A stretch of 64,000 bases of DNA from Sophora flavescens (GCA_030762895.1 CM061069.1:20537630-20601629); one strand, 5' to 3'; positions 1-11,266 are shown, counted from the first letter of the stretch. The notes: generated from the letters alone by a model not told the origin. Translations and numbers: made by a program.

Positions 1-350
1 GTGATCAATTCTGATCCATGGGTGTTGGCCGATCACGGCCGTGAACTCCATCACGGCTAGGCCGTGATGCTCTCTGCTCTTTAGGGTTTTCTCATCACGC
101 CCCCAATGTTGATCACGGCTGGGACGTGATCCTTTCTGGTCTTCACGATTAGCTTATCACGGCCATGACCAGTGTCACGGTCTGGGCATGATGGTTGCTG
201 CCTTTGCTCTTTTCCTTGTCTTCTTACTCTCCCTTCCTTCTTTCCCTGAAATCACTTGGCAAATCTCAATTTATTATTTTTCCTCTTGATCTTCTCAAAT
301 TATTCAAGAGTTAAAATCAAAAACAAAAACTACTAAGAAAATGAAAATAA
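1..350 (-). other. E6 3' untranslated region with palindrome array
   Basis: There is no coding signal. About 35-190 hold degenerate copies of the TCACGGCCGTGA palindrome. Near 365-400 is the motif ggttgcctcccaataagcgc, which also follows the ORF in E2, E4 and E5 and, in plus orientation, in E3. This marks the region as the stretch just after the coding part of an Athila-like element. Confidence 0.6.
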
Positions 351-1362
351 CTAAAGAGAAGGGTTAAGAAACTTGGGTTGCCTCCCAATAAGCGCTTCTT
401 TAATGTCACCAGCTTGACTTATTGAAAAGCATCCACCTGGATCCCATAGCTTGTGGTATAAGGACCAAGGTGTGCTCAAGATGCAAGATCCTCCACCCGG
501 ATCCCATGGTTTATGGAGTGGCAATTGCAGAAGCAATACGACTCTATCCACAAGTCCACCTAACCAGTGTGTGAAAACTCCATTGACCTCTTTAACTACA
601 ATACTGAACTCAATTCCTCTCGGGTCAAATGGAATTTTCAAGATGAGGGTTGACAGACAAGTGGAAGGGGCTAGCTTTGCAGCGTTCACACATGCATGTA
701 AGCCAACATATTTGTCCAATGCAGAAAATTCAGATTCCTTAGCAAGCATGGTGAAATCCACTACCACTTCATCTTCATTTTGAACTATCCCCAAAACCAG
801 ATTTTACTCAAATTGTGCTTCATCTGACTCTTGTACTAACTGTTTGCAAATTTCCTCAACTTGCGTTTTGAAATTTTGCATGAGAGCTTCGATACAGTCA
901 CAATTGGCTCTTGCTTTGGCCTCAGAGGCGGATAGCTCTTGGGAATATTGTTCTAGAGCAGCTTTCAAAGGTGTCTGCTCAGTCCATTCCCATTCCTCAG
1001 TTTCCCAAGGATTTGTGAAAGGTACTTCCTCTTATTGTGACTTGTCCACCATCACCACTTCATCTTCAATTTGATCCATTCCCACAACCAGATTTTTCTC
1101 AAAGTCTGCTTCATGTGGCTCTATGGGAATCATACATGGTGGTGGAGGTGGTAAACACGAGCAAAAGGTTTCCCAATCCTCCTTGGAGTATATATATATA
1201 TATAAGCTCGTCAGTCATACAATCAACTCGTGATGGAATATTATGAGATAAAGAAAACTCCATAAAGAATTCTCCCAAATCGAAATCATCTTCCCAACAC
1301 CAGTTGTCCTCCCAAGTGTGACTTGCGGCTTCCGCATCAGGTGGATAATAATAATTGTCCAT
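351..1362 (-). pseudogene. Unrecognised acidic ORF of E6 (not gag or pol)
   Basis: I do not recognise this protein. The likely start is the ATG at 1362 (begins MDNYYYPPDAEAASHTWEDN). The N-terminal part changes frame at a TA microsatellite near 1190-1207. From about 1190 to 351 one frame continues, broken by TAA codons at 1034-1032 and 806-804. The product would be about 335 residues and rich in Asp, Glu and Trp. A motif occurs twice, as EADFEKNLVVG...IEDEVVMVD and EAQFE-stop-NLVLG...NEDEVVVDF, so it contains an internal duplication. Near the C-terminus HKPWDPGG and HKLWDPGG form a second internal repeat. There is no CCHC knuckle, protease DTGA/DSGA motif, RT or integrase signature. It occupies the place of gag-pol between PBS and 3' UTR, so it may be an accessory or captured gene of a non-autonomous element. 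Confidence 0.5.
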
Positions 1363-1511
1363 GAATTTCGTCCACCTGGAACAACCAAAACTCAAAACAA
1401 AAAGATCAAATATATACAGAAAATAAAAAAAATGAAAATCTCTAAATTAGTTGCCTCATTTGTTACTAATGATATTGGCAAAACCAATCCCAGGCAACGG
1501 CGCCAAAAACT
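1363..1511 (-). other. E6 leader and primer-binding site
   Basis: On the minus strand the bases after the LTR read TTTTTGGCGCCGTTGCC (about 1509-1493), complementary to the 3' end of plant tRNA-Asp, the primer typical of Athila-type elements. The remaining leader has no feature I can name. Confidence 0.8.
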
Positions 1512-2872
1512 TGTTGACGAATCTGGGCAAGTATACCCAGTCGTGCAAGTAATATGGTGGTGAGACCGATATCGTTCCCACGAGGATTGGATGTCAATTA
1601 CCAGTTCACAAGTTCAGCAATTATCTAGACTAAACTATAAATCAAGAGAAATCAAAACATAAAATAAAAGGAATAAAAATCTTTTTGTATTTTTGTAGAG
1701 TACTTGGAATGCGAAAAGGATATGTCGGGATCAGATTTCACTAAACCTTAACCTCATGTACTACCAGGACTAGATACCTCCCATTCATGATTCAAATATT
1801 AAAATCAACCCACGAAATTACTCAAGCCCCGATTCCTCCGATGGCAAGAGCCTAAATCCACTAATAGACCCTAATTCCTTAGGTGGCCTAGATTAATGAA
1901 TTTGCATTAAGATTAGGGATTACGCGATTACTAGTAAACCAAACTCCATTCCTAGACGCAATGGTTACTAGGTGATTAATTCCAGTTCTGGTTCTAATAC
2001 GAATTTTCCAATTTCATACCAAAACACTAATCAAGTCATGGGGGTGCTAGCCACAACAGGCATTAAGCGAAGGAAATCAATCACTAATAGAGAAACATAA
2101 ACATAGATTAATCAGTCAAGGCAATTACATGAAGTTTAGTTTAGTTACATCTAATCCCAACAAACGGGGATTAGCTACTCATAATTACAGAGAAGGCCAA
2201 ACCAGAAAAATGGGAGAAGAGGAGAAAAGAAACTCCATGGGAGCTTTCCACCGTCGTCACAACAGCCCCTCTCAGCAGCTCCCTGCTAGGGTTGGAACCC
2301 TCTTCGCAGCCTCCAAGTATCTTTTAGGTTAGAAGTCAGTCTGAGAGTCTGTGTCAGAGACCTCAGGATCCTCCAGCCATCAGAATCCCCTTTTCTTCTG
2401 TCTTCTGCCCTCATATTTATAGAGAGGCCACGCGTCACGGCCGTGATGTGTTCTGGGGTGGGCACGCTTTCAAATTTGGAGCATCACGGTCGTGAGCCTC
2501 ATCACGGCTAGGTCTTGATTGCTTCTGCCTGGCCTGTCACGGTCGTGATGGGCATCACGGCTAGGCCGTGACAGCTTCTGACTTTTACCTTCATCTTCTC
2601 AGTTTTCTTGATCATGGTCGTGATGGTCATCACAACCAGGCCGTGATGGGCTCTGCTTGACTCATTTTCTTCACTTTTCAAGCTCTATTTCATCCAAGCT
2701 CCATCAAGGCTAATTCTGAGCATTTTTCCTTAAATTCCTGCAAAACATCACCAAGAAGCCGCTTCACCCTTTCCAATGGAAAAAATAAATAAAATCAAAT
2801 AAAGAATGCCTAATCTATATGAAAAATGCATGTAAAAGTGTACAGGAAACATGATGTAAAATCACACTATCA
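1512..2872 (-). repeat. E6 5' LTR (minus strand)
   Basis: The plus-strand copy starts TGTTGACGAATC after the PBS and ends ...CACTATCA at 2872, giving TG...CA termini. The promoter box TATAAATA (minus) lies at 2421-2414. Palindromic arrays of the TCACGGCCGTGA type lie at about 2435-2650, immediately upstream of that box in transcript orientation. Only one LTR of the pair is in the window, so the ends rest on comparison with E2. Confidence 0.75.
2414..2421 (-). promoter_or_regulatory. TATA box of E6 LTR
   Basis: Minus strand TATAAATA. It sits at the same place relative to the palindrome array as in E2, E3 and E4, which supports a real promoter. Confidence 0.6.
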
Positions 2873-4096
2873 CATGCCATTACTCGGTTGTTCTCAATAT
2901 TCAATGATATATGTAGTAAAGTTGTTGACCCCCATAAGTTGGATGAGTCGGAAGTTGAGGTTGCTACAATCTTGTGCCAATTGGAGATGTATTTTCCTCC
3001 TTCCTTTCTCGACATCATGGTTCACTTAATTGTTCAGTTGGTGAGGGAGATTAGATTATGTGGCCCTGTTTTTCTGTGATGGATGTACCCAGTTGAGCGA
3101 TACATGAAGATCTTGAAAGGTTATGTGAAGAGTCCACATCGTCCTGAAGCATCTATTGTTCAAAGGTACCTTGCAGAAGAAGCTATTGAGTTTTGTTCAG
3201 ACTACCTTCCTAACACGGATCCTTTAGGGTTTCCTAAGCCTCGTCATGATGATAGAAGATGTCAAGGTAAGGGTACACATGGTGTAACGATTAATAGCAA
3301 GGGTCGGGAGGAAGTGCTTCAAGCACATTTGTATGCATTGAACAACATCGATTTTGTTCAACCTTACTTTTGTGAACATAAAAGAAAAGTCAAGTAAGAA
3401 AACCCTCGAATGAATGAAAGGTGGTTGTTGAACAAGCATAACAAGACTTTCTTACAATGGTTCAAGGAAGAAATGCTTCAGGATGGTAGTACTACTTCTA
3501 ACGAAGTAAGATGGCTAGCATGTGGGCCTAGCTTCAATGTCATATGTAGGAGCGGATACGACATCAATAACTTTTCATTTTATACAAAGGAACAAGATAA
3601 CAAGAGTACCATGCAAAATAGTGGGGTTATGATCGTGACCGAATCAATGCACTTCTCTAGTTCAAAGGACACAAAACCCATTAAAGCACCGATACCTTAC
3701 TTTGGAGTCATTGAAGAGATTTGGGTGCTCGATTACACTAAGATTACGATGCCGGTTTTTAAATGTATGTGGGTTGATAGTAAAGGTGGTGTACAAACCA
3801 ACAAATTGGGGTTTACATTGGTAGACCTTTTCAAGTTAGGTCATACAAATGAGCCTTTCATAATGACTTCCCAAGCAAAACAAGTGTCTTACATCACTGA
3901 TCCTTCTAACAAAAGGTTGTCTGTGGTTCTCCAAGGAAAAAACATGCATAATGGTAGTGATGAAAATCAAGATTCAACTCTTGATATTCTCGAGACTCCT
4001 TCTTTTTCAACAAATATGCCTACTATCATTGAGGAAACACAGGTGGACGATGTACATGCCACTCGTGATGATCATCACGAAGGGATATTGATATAG
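2873..4096 (+). pseudogene. Tnp2-type CACTA transposase, C-terminal half
   Basis: Tnp2 (TNPD-like) catalyses excision and integration of CACTA elements in the nucleus. Seen here are the region matching the DUF4218 domain (LVREIRLCGPVF, VERYMKILKGYVK, EEAIEFCSDYL) and the DUF4216 region (YFGVIEEIWVLDY, PVFKCMWVD, LVDLFKLGHTNEPF), then an acidic tail ending at the TAG before 4097. The frame has a TGA at 3077-3079 and a TAA near 3395-3397. It aligns closely with the same part of CACTA-C (59838-60783), where the first stop is an Arg codon. The N-terminal half is separated by the E6 insertion and is outside the window. Domain names are from family knowledge. Confidence 0.85.
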
Positions 4097-4213
4097 GTAA
4101 TTTAAACTTGATTATAGTGTGAGTTTTGTTCTTTTATGGCTAATGTCTTATTTATCCATGTTATTTTATATTTTTTTATCCACATTAAGTCTAATGTCTT
4201 ATTTATCCATGTT
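4097..4213 (+). other. Spacer between the two CACTA-A genes
   Basis: A short AT-rich stretch with the phrase cttatttatccatgtt twice (about 4147 and 4197). No gene is seen. Confidence 0.4.
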
Positions 4214-7200
4214 CAGTCGGATGACCCACATGCACGGGAGGACACTGTGAGACCTACGCAGGACACGGTGGGGCCTACGCCTGTTGTTAGTGTAAGTTTA
4301 CATGTTTTACACTATCTTTATTCTTTATTTTTAATGTAAGTTTACGTTCTTTATATATTCTTTATTTATCCTTGTTATACATAACCCTCTAATTTAATAT
4401 ATTTTTGTCCAAACAGGCATCACAGTCTAGGAAAAAACCGGGTAGAGCAGTCACTATGCTGAAGAAGTTAGAAAAGGCTAGGCTCGGTGGCCAGAAGCTT
4501 GAGGTGCCCTTTGATGCTCGACTAAAGCCCCAAGGACCCCGTTCTAAACAATTTACTACTTGGGTGTCTAAGGAAACCAAGCAGCACGTTAGCATCCTAT
4601 ATAAGGATTGATAAGACGTTCCACAGAACGTTAAGGATCAGATTTGGGAGGCTATCACGATATTTTACTTTTACATTCTTTCGATGTGCATTATTAAATA
4701 ATTATTCAAGTTCTAATTCATCCTGTTTGTTATGTATTTGATGTGTAGATGGCTTGGACCGTGCCGAATACAGAGCGTCATCGGGCGAAATGGCTCTCAT
4801 TGGCGGCAAGGGGCTGGAGTGGGTTCAAGCATGATCTTACTAGGTTCTATGTATATGGGGATAAGGACCGCAAAAAGATTTTCATAAATTACCCGTATAA
4901 TGATAGCGAGATGTGGGATTCTTTTGTTAGGAGTCGACATCAGGAATCATTTCAGGTTATTTAATGAAGTTAATTTATTTATGCATTTTAGAGATCATTT
5001 AAGTAAAGAAATTAAATGTATTTAACTCAATTTATTATGTGTTGTTGTTTAAACAGGCTGAGAGGGAAAGAGGTAAGCAGAATCATGCTAAGAACGTCCA
5101 CACCCACGCCTTGTCTCAGGGTGGGTATGCCACTAGGATTAACGAGATGATGGCGGAGAAGCTGAGGGAGAAGCAGGAGGAGCTGAATACGAGGATAGCA
5201 TCTAGAGAGATGCCTGAGGGCACACCTGTTGATCCTCCGTCTCCTATCCCGTGCAAGGATGTTTGGTTTGCCGGCCGGATGACAAAAAAAGGTGATTTTA
5301 AAGCTGAAGCTACTCGCGATGTGGCAGATAAGATTGTAAGTAACTAACTAACTGCATTTCTAGTTGATATTTGTATATATTGATATTTTTAACACCTTTT
5401 TCTTGCATGTTTTTTCATGTATTGATTGTAGGTGGAGCTTAACAAAAAATGCTCCCAAGACTCATTCATCCCTTCTGGATGCCGGGATATATTGATCATT
5501 GCTCTAGGCAAACACGACCACCCTGGTCGGGTGATCGGTCTTCTAGGGATGGTGGGCATCAAAGAATTTTATGGCAAATATGATTCATGCAGGCGGGTCG
5601 ATGAGGATGCACTTAAAGAATCCATTACACAACAGCTCATTTTCGAACGGGCCATTACAGACCAGCTGATGAGACGCTTCTTAACCAACCCATCCTTCAA
5701 GCAGATGCTTGTTAAGGAGCTTTCCTCCATGGGTTCCCAGGACACCGTGAGAGCCTCCAAACCTTCACATGTGAGCACAAAAGAGAGCTATCATAGGACA
5801 CATGTGGAGGTGGATGACTTGGCAGAGAGGGAGAGAGAGTTGGAGGTCAAACGTCGTGAGTTTGAGTTGGAGGTGAAACGATGGGAGTTTGAGCTGGCGC
5901 AGCAGGAGCTAGAGTTGGCCCGGAAGGTATATTCATAATTAATGATCAAATTTATCAATTAATTACTTATGTTTTATTTATTCTCAACTCCTTATATACT
6001 TTATTTAATATTGAAGGCAAAGGCGAGTTCGCTGTCTCTCATCACTCGTTTGTTCTCGATTGGTGAGGATTATGCGTCCGTGCTTTTTGAATGCCCGTTG
6101 GAGCACGATGGATGTCTGACACGCCTAATTGTCCCGCACGAGCTTGGTTTTGTATTCAGTGGTGATGATATTGGGTTTTTTTTTTTGCAAAGATGGCGAG
6201 CAACTATGCACCACGGTTGTGAGTCTTTGGTCCACGTAAGTATGCTTTAATTTTATAATTAATTCAATTTATATTTTTTATTTCAATTTTATGATTTATT
6301 GATACCTCAATATATTATGAAATTAACATCCACTTATTTCATATCGTAGGTATCTCCATCGACTTCAACTTGAGAGGGGCTCCAACCTATACGACTTCTT
6401 AGAGTCCTACTCCATTCGGCCTACTTTCTTTGCCAATCACAAAGAAGTCACTCCATACTTAACGAGATTACTGGGAGGTGATGATCGAAAAGAGCTATAT
6501 CTGGCACCGTACATATTGAATGGAAATTGGCAATTGCTCATAATTCATCCTGCCAGGCACACTGTCATCTTTCTATGCTCTCTCCACTGGGACCCGCCAC
6601 GGGAGGTGGTGGAACCTATCAATAGGTGAGTAATTAATTTTCTATTTAATTTAAGTTTTAACATTTACTTTTATTTTATTACACACATGATGAATTGGTT
6701 AATTGACATGAATATTCTGTTTATGATAGTGCGTTGAAGGCTTGTAGTTTAAGTTTGTACCAACGGAGGAGTAGGACTACTAAGTCTAAAGGAAATCTTG
6801 AATGGATTATCCTCAAGGTTGATAGTTTGTTAAATAGTAATTAATATTATAATTACTAACTACTAATGTAGAAATATATATGTTTATTTAACTCGACATT
6901 AAATTTCATTTCTTTTCTTTGTCTCGATTTCAAATGACGGTTTGTTGTGTGGCTATTATGTGATGCATCATATACTGAACATAGTCTTCACATCTATTAC
7001 AGAGGGATGGAAAAAGGTAATACTTAATTAAACAACTTATTTAATTATATATTTTATTTTTCATTTTTATTGCGTTAATGTTACCGTGAATTATTTGAAC
7101 GTGTGCAGGCTTTTAGTGACCAATCTGCTCTTGACAAAAAAGAGTTTAAAGACTTGAGGATGCGGTTTGCAGAATTTTTCTTTAAGTATGCTAAAGAAAA

Positions 7201-7228
7201 AGGAATGACAAATACACCTCCTGAGTAA
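4214..7228 (+). pseudogene. CACTA-A second gene: Transposase_24-like protein with Ulp1-type protease domain
   Basis: A multi-exon gene read by splice sites and by comparison with CACTA-B. Exons are about 4214-4291, 4417-4659, 4749-4955, 5057-5335, 5432-5926, 6017-6235, 6350-6625, 6730-6817, ~6935-7016 and 7109-7228 (TAA). The first half is a plant Ptta/En/Spm-type transposase-associated protein (KKLEKARLGGQKLEV, RGWSGFKHDLTRFYV, SQGGYATRINEMM, GKHDHPGRVIGLLG) followed by a charged ERELEVKRREFELEV coiled coil. The second half resembles the C48/Ulp1 fold: WQLLIIHPARHTVIF with a candidate His, HWDPP with Asp, and CGYYVM with Cys. Exon 2 has in-frame stops near 4609-4614, and its 3' splice donor reads AT where CACTA-B has GT, so the gene is probably dead. 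The start codon is uncertain, because the CACTA-B ATG is not present here. Confidence 0.7.
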
Positions 7229-7593
7229 TTAGAAGATGTGTATTTAATAATTAGAAACTTATAGATGTGTATTAATTACATTTAAAATACTTGGAAATTT
7301 TTAGTTAACTTTTTTCTATCAATGGGTTTTGGTTTTTTATCCCCCACATTGGTTCTTTGTATTTATTTTCTTTTTTTAATAAAATTTAAGGGTATGCTTT
7401 TTCCTTAATGATGTTTTTATCCCTAAGGAGGGTTTTACATCATATGGTTTTAATGAGGCCATTTTTTGCTAAATTTGAGTGTATGTGCAAATTCGGTAAT
7501 ATGCGTATTCTGTATATTCTGGACTGTGTTAATTTACTGAATGCAGGAAATAGCTGGGGGAGTGGATATTGTAACAGAATTTAAATAAAAACA
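7229..7593 (+). other. CACTA-A 3' flank of the second gene
   Basis: An AT-rich non-coding stretch. Parts match, in reverse complement, the segment at 37190-37400 of CACTA-B (for example the tcccccacattgg and gctgggggagtgg phrases), so it is element 3' UTR. No other signal is seen. Confidence 0.5.
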
Positions 7594-7860
7594 ACAACAT
7601 TAACGTCAGTTGTTTAAGACAACTGATGTTATAAGTAATTTTACAAAAAAAGCATTACTTATAACGTCAGTTTTCTAGACAACAGATGTTATAAGTAACA
7701 CTTTTAACGGCAGTTAAAATAAATAACTGATGTTAACAGTGTACTTTTAACGTCAGTTATTTAATCAACTGACGTTAAAAGTTAAACTTTTTACGTCTGC
7801 TTAAATAACGTCAGGTTTTTTTCAGACGTTAAAAAGGAATTTCAACTGGCGTGAAAAGCA
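7594..7860. repeat. CACTA-A subterminal palindromes
   Basis: Several copies of AACGTCAGTT and its reverse complement, often paired around a short spacer. In En/Spm-type elements, subterminal repeats bind the element's DNA-binding protein. That role here is inferred from the family. Confidence 0.75.
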
Positions 7861-7867
7861 CTTCCTG

Positions 7868-7875
7868 CACTAGTG
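7868..7875 (+). repeat. CACTA-A right terminal inverted repeat
   Basis: The terminus read inward is CACTAGTGCAGGAAGTGCTT, close to the left end of CACTA-B (CACTAGTGCAATAAGTGCTT). Confidence 0.8.
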
Positions 7876-7890
7876 CATGTACAGGAACTT

Positions 7891-8760
7891 ATGGTAGGTA
7901 GAGGCAGAAACCATCAGGCAATCACTGACGCATTGGCACTCCTTGCCAATGCGATAGGGCAAGTTCAGAACAACAACAACGGATGACTGACTGAGTTTCA
8001 TGGTCTCGACAAGTTCCAGCGGAATAATCTGCCATCTTTCATAGGAGCTTATGATCCCGAGGGTGCTCTGTTATGGATGAGGGAGATATAGAAGATCTTC
8101 CAAGCCAGGGATTGCAATGATCAATAGCGGGTTATCTTCGCCACGTTTATGCTCACTAAGGAGGCTAAGCACTGGTGGGACAACTGCCGTCAGAGGATGG
8201 TGGCTAAGGGCACGGCGGTTACGTGGGCTGTTTTCGGAGATAGATTCTTAGAGAAGTATTTTCCTGCAGATGTCCGTGACAAGAAAGAGATGGAATTCTT
8301 GGCGCTTAAGCAGGGAAATATGTCAGTGGGAGAGTATACGGCAAAGTTCGAGGAGCTGGCTAGGTATTACACACCATGTCAGGTTATGGTTGATGATCGT
8401 TCAAAGTGTGTCAAGTTTGAAGATGGCCTTCGTTCGGAGATCAAGCAGGCAATCAGTTACCAGGAACTCAGAGTCTTCCCGACCTTGGTGAACAAGAGTA
8501 GGATCTTTGAGTACCTACAAGTCCAGAGTGACCACTTTCAGGAATTCAGATAGCCATGGAAGCTAGAAGACCGAGCGGAAGGACAAGGGCAAGCAGTGTT
8601 ACGCTCCAGCCGGCAGGGATTGCAAACAGAGTGGCAGGAAGCAACAATTTTCTTATGATAGGTCCAGGGGTAGGAACTCTAATGCCCCTAGGCCCATGAA
8701 GTGCGGCAAGTGCGGCACACCATATCACTTCACTATCTAGTGCAAGGAATCGAACATCAT
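7891..8760 (+). pseudogene. E1 gag polyprotein remnant
   Basis: Gag forms the cytoplasmic virus-like particle. The likely start is the ATG at 7891 (MVGRGRNHQAITDALALLAN). The same frame continues with TGA or TAG stops at about 7984, 8089 and 8122, then is open from 8149 to 8553. The core retrotransposon gag motif is clear: AKHWWDNCR, FLEKYFPADVRDKKEMEF, LKQGNMSVGEYTAKFEELARY, FEDGLRSEIKQ. Two CCHC-like knuckles lie near 8700-8805 (CGKCGTPYHF and CFWCGKYGCISRDC) in a shifted frame, the first with a stop. The 5' end was cut by CACTA-A. Confidence 0.8.
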
Positions 8761-8924
8761 CTGCTTTTGGTGTGGCAAGTATGGCTGCATCAGTCGGGAT
8801 TGTGGAGGAGCGAAGTTAGAACCTCCAAGTACTAGCAAGAGTCAGCAGTCTCAGGCTAATCGACTAAAGACCACTTGGAGAGCCTTTACTCTTAGTGGAG
8901 CTGAGGCCTCCGAGTCTGATGACT

Positions 8925-9720
8925 TGATTCAAGGTATGTGCTTAATTGATGGGACTCCTTTAACTGTATTGTATGACTCGGGGTGCTACACACTCGTTTA
9001 TATCGCATGATAAGGTCAAGAGTTTAGATTTACCTGTTACCTTTCTCGAATATTATTTGATTGTTTCCACACCTACAAACAAGCATGTCCTCCCTTCTGA
9101 TGCATGCAAGAACTGTCATATTACCATTGATGGTAGAATCTTTACTGTTGACCTTGTATGCTTACCTTTAAAACAACTTGATATTATTCTTGGCATGGAC
9201 TGGTTATCTTCCAACCACATCCTTCTGAATTGCTTTGATAAAACCATAGTTTTTGGAACTCCTGTGGAGTCTAAGAATCCAACCTTTCTCTCTGCCAACC
9301 AAGTTAAGGCTTCGATGAAATATCAGGCCCAAGTGTACTTGATGTTATCTTCCCTGGAAGTAGACAACCCTCCTAATGTCGGAAGTGTGCCTATTGTGCG
9401 GGAATTTCCTAAAGTATTCCCGGGGGATGTTTATAACTTGCTCCATGAGAGAGATGTTGAGTTCACCATAGATTTAGTGCCTGGCATTGGGCCAATATCC
9501 ATAGCGCTATATAGAATGCCTCCTATAGAGCTAGCTGAGTTGAAGAAGCAGATAGAGGATTTGATCCAGAAGCAGTTTATTAGGCCTAGCGTATCCCCAT
9601 GGGGAGCGCCAGTGTTGCTAGTAAAGAAGGATGGCAGTATGAGGTTGTGTGTCGACTATCGACAGCTAAGCAAGGTGCCATTAAGAATCGGTATCCCCTC
9701 CGTAGGATTGATGATCTAAT
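8925..9720 (+). pseudogene. E1 protease and N-terminal reverse transcriptase
   Basis: The aspartic protease signature of this lineage (LYDSGATHSFIS) is present, but one extra G near 8981 shifts the frame inside the active-site loop, so Asp-Ser-Gly and the following residues are in different frames. The rest of the protease (LDIILGMDWLSSN) and the RT N-terminus (EFPKVFPGD, MPPIELAELKKQIEDL, SPWGAPVLLVKKDGSMRLCVDYRQL) are open from 8973 to about 9680. A second frameshift at about 9680 leads into the next segment (KNRYPLRRIDDLMDQL). Confidence 0.85.
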
Positions 9721-11266
9721 GGACCAGTTGATAGGCGCTTGCATCTTCTTGAAGATAGATTTGAGGTCAGGGTACCATTAGATTCAGGTTAAGTCAGAAG
9801 ACATCCCGAAGACAACGTTTAGGACTCATTATGGTCACTATGAGTACTTGGTTATGCCCTTTGGTGTGACCAATGCTCCTGCTGTGTTCATGAACTACAT
9901 GAACGAGACTTTTCACCATTACTTGGATAAGTTTGTGGTGGTTTTCATAGGTTACATCTTAGTGTACTCCAAGACCAAGGAGGAACATGAGGAACACCTG
10001 AGGATTGTCTTGCAAACCCTTAAGGAAAAGCAGTTGTATGCTAAGTTGTCTAAGTGTGAGTTATGGCTAGAAGAGGTGAGTTTCTTAGGACATGTCATCT
10101 CTAAAGATGGCATAGCCGTGAACCCGACTAAGGTTGCGACGATACTCCAGTCGGAAGCGCCAAAGTCAGTGACCGAGATTAGGAGTTTCTTGGGTTTAGC
10201 ATGGTACTATAGTAGCTTCATAGAAGGTTTCTCTAAGATAGCTTTACCCTTAACCCGTCTCACCAAGAAAGGACAGTTGTTTGTGTGGGACTCTATGTGT
10301 GAAGAGAGTTACCAAACCTTGAAGGATAGGACTTGCCCTTTGGTGTGACCAATGTTTCTGCTGTGATCATGGACTACATGAACAAGACTTTTCACCATTA
10401 CATGGATAAATTTGTGGTGGTTTTCATATATGACATCTTAGTGTACTCTAAGACCAAGGAGGAACACCTGAGGATTATCTTACAAACCCTTAAGGAAAAG
10501 CAGTTGTATGCTAAGTTGTCTAAGTGTGAGTTATGGCTAGAAGAGGTGAGTTTCTTAGGACATGTCATCTCTAAAGATGGCATAGCCGTGGGCCCGACTA
10601 AGGTTGAGACGACGCTTCAGTGGGAAGCGCCAAAGTCAGCGATCGAGATTAGGAGTTTCTTGGGTTTAGCATGGTACTATAGGAGGTTCATAGAAGATTT
10701 CTCTAAGATAGCTTTACCCTTAACCCGTTTCACCAAGAAAGGACAGTTGTTTGTGTGGGACTCTAAGTGTGAAGAGAGTTTCCAAACCTTGAAGGATAGG
10801 TTAACATCAGAACCAATGTTAGTTTTGCCAGATCCTAGTGAACCTTTCGTAGTTTACTGCGATGCTTCTAAGCAAGGTTTAGGTAGTGCGTTGATGCAGA
10901 ATGGTAAGGTAGTAGCTTATGCTTCTAGGCATTTGAAAACCCATGAGAAGAACTACCCTACCCATGACCTAGAATTAGACGTTGTGGGGTTTGCCTTAAA
11001 GATTTGGAGGCATTACCTTTATGGAGCGATGTTTGAGGTCTTTAGTGATCATAAGAGTTTGAAGTACCTCTTTGATCAGAAGGAGTTGAATATGAGGCAA
11101 CATAGGTGGATGGAGTTTTTAAAGGATTATCAGTTTGATAAACCTACCACCCAGGAAAGGCCAATGTAGTGGCAGACGTCTTAAGTAGGAAAACCTTGCA
11201 TGTCTCCTCTTTGATGGTTAGGGAGATGTATCTGATTGAGGAGTTTAGAGACCTGAGTTTAGCTTG
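9721..11266 (+). pseudogene. E1 reverse transcriptase palm/thumb (tandemly duplicated) and RNase H
   Basis: The RT palm (YLVMPFGVTNAPAVFM) and the connection to RNase H (EIRSFLGLAWYY) occur twice in tandem, at about 9855-10337 and 10337-10820. The catalytic box, FIDDIL-like in the family, reads FIGYIL in copy 1 and FIYDIL in copy 2, so both have lost an essential Asp. RNase H follows copy 2 with VYCDASKQGLG, DLELDVVGFALKIWRHYL and FSDHKSLKYLF. The YLF..K-to-LSRK end reaches 11169 and continues past a frameshift (DVLSRKTL near 11176) until the E3 insertion. No function is expected. Confidence 0.85.
9855..10820 (+). repeat. Tandem duplication of about 483 bases in E1 RT
   Basis: The segment from ccctttggtgtgaccaatg at about 9857 recurs at about 10335. 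The copies differ at scattered positions, including a 6-base gaggaa-type indel near 9990 versus 10466, and share most sequence. This is a post-insertion or pre-existing rearrangement unique to this copy. Confidence 0.85.

Larger units (their letters stand above)
1..2872 (-). mobile_element. E6: Athila-like LTR retrotransposon, 5' half only (minus strand)
   Basis: Reading the minus strand, this is an LTR (2872-1512), a tRNA-Asp PBS, a leader, an unusual ORF (1362-351) and a 3' untranslated part that runs off the window edge. It is inserted in the Tnp2 gene of CACTA-A: transposase sequence resumes at 2873 exactly where the LTR terminus ends. Its LTR resembles that of E2 (similar first 60 bases after the PBS) more than those of E3-E5. 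The second LTR and the TSD partner lie outside the window. Lineage is inferred from PBS type and LTR similarity, because no pol domain is visible. Confidence 0.75.
2873..7875 (+). mobile_element. CACTA-A: CACTA (En/Spm) transposon, 3' part
   Basis: A plus-strand element with the C-terminal half of a Tnp2-type transposase (2873-4096), a second multi-exon gene ending in a Ulp1-like protease domain (about 4214-7228), subterminal palindromes (7594-7860) and a right terminus ending CACTAGTG at 7875. E1 gag sequence follows directly, so the element is inserted in E1. CAT at 7876-7878 would be the 3-base TSD, but the left end is outside the window. Confidence 0.85.
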
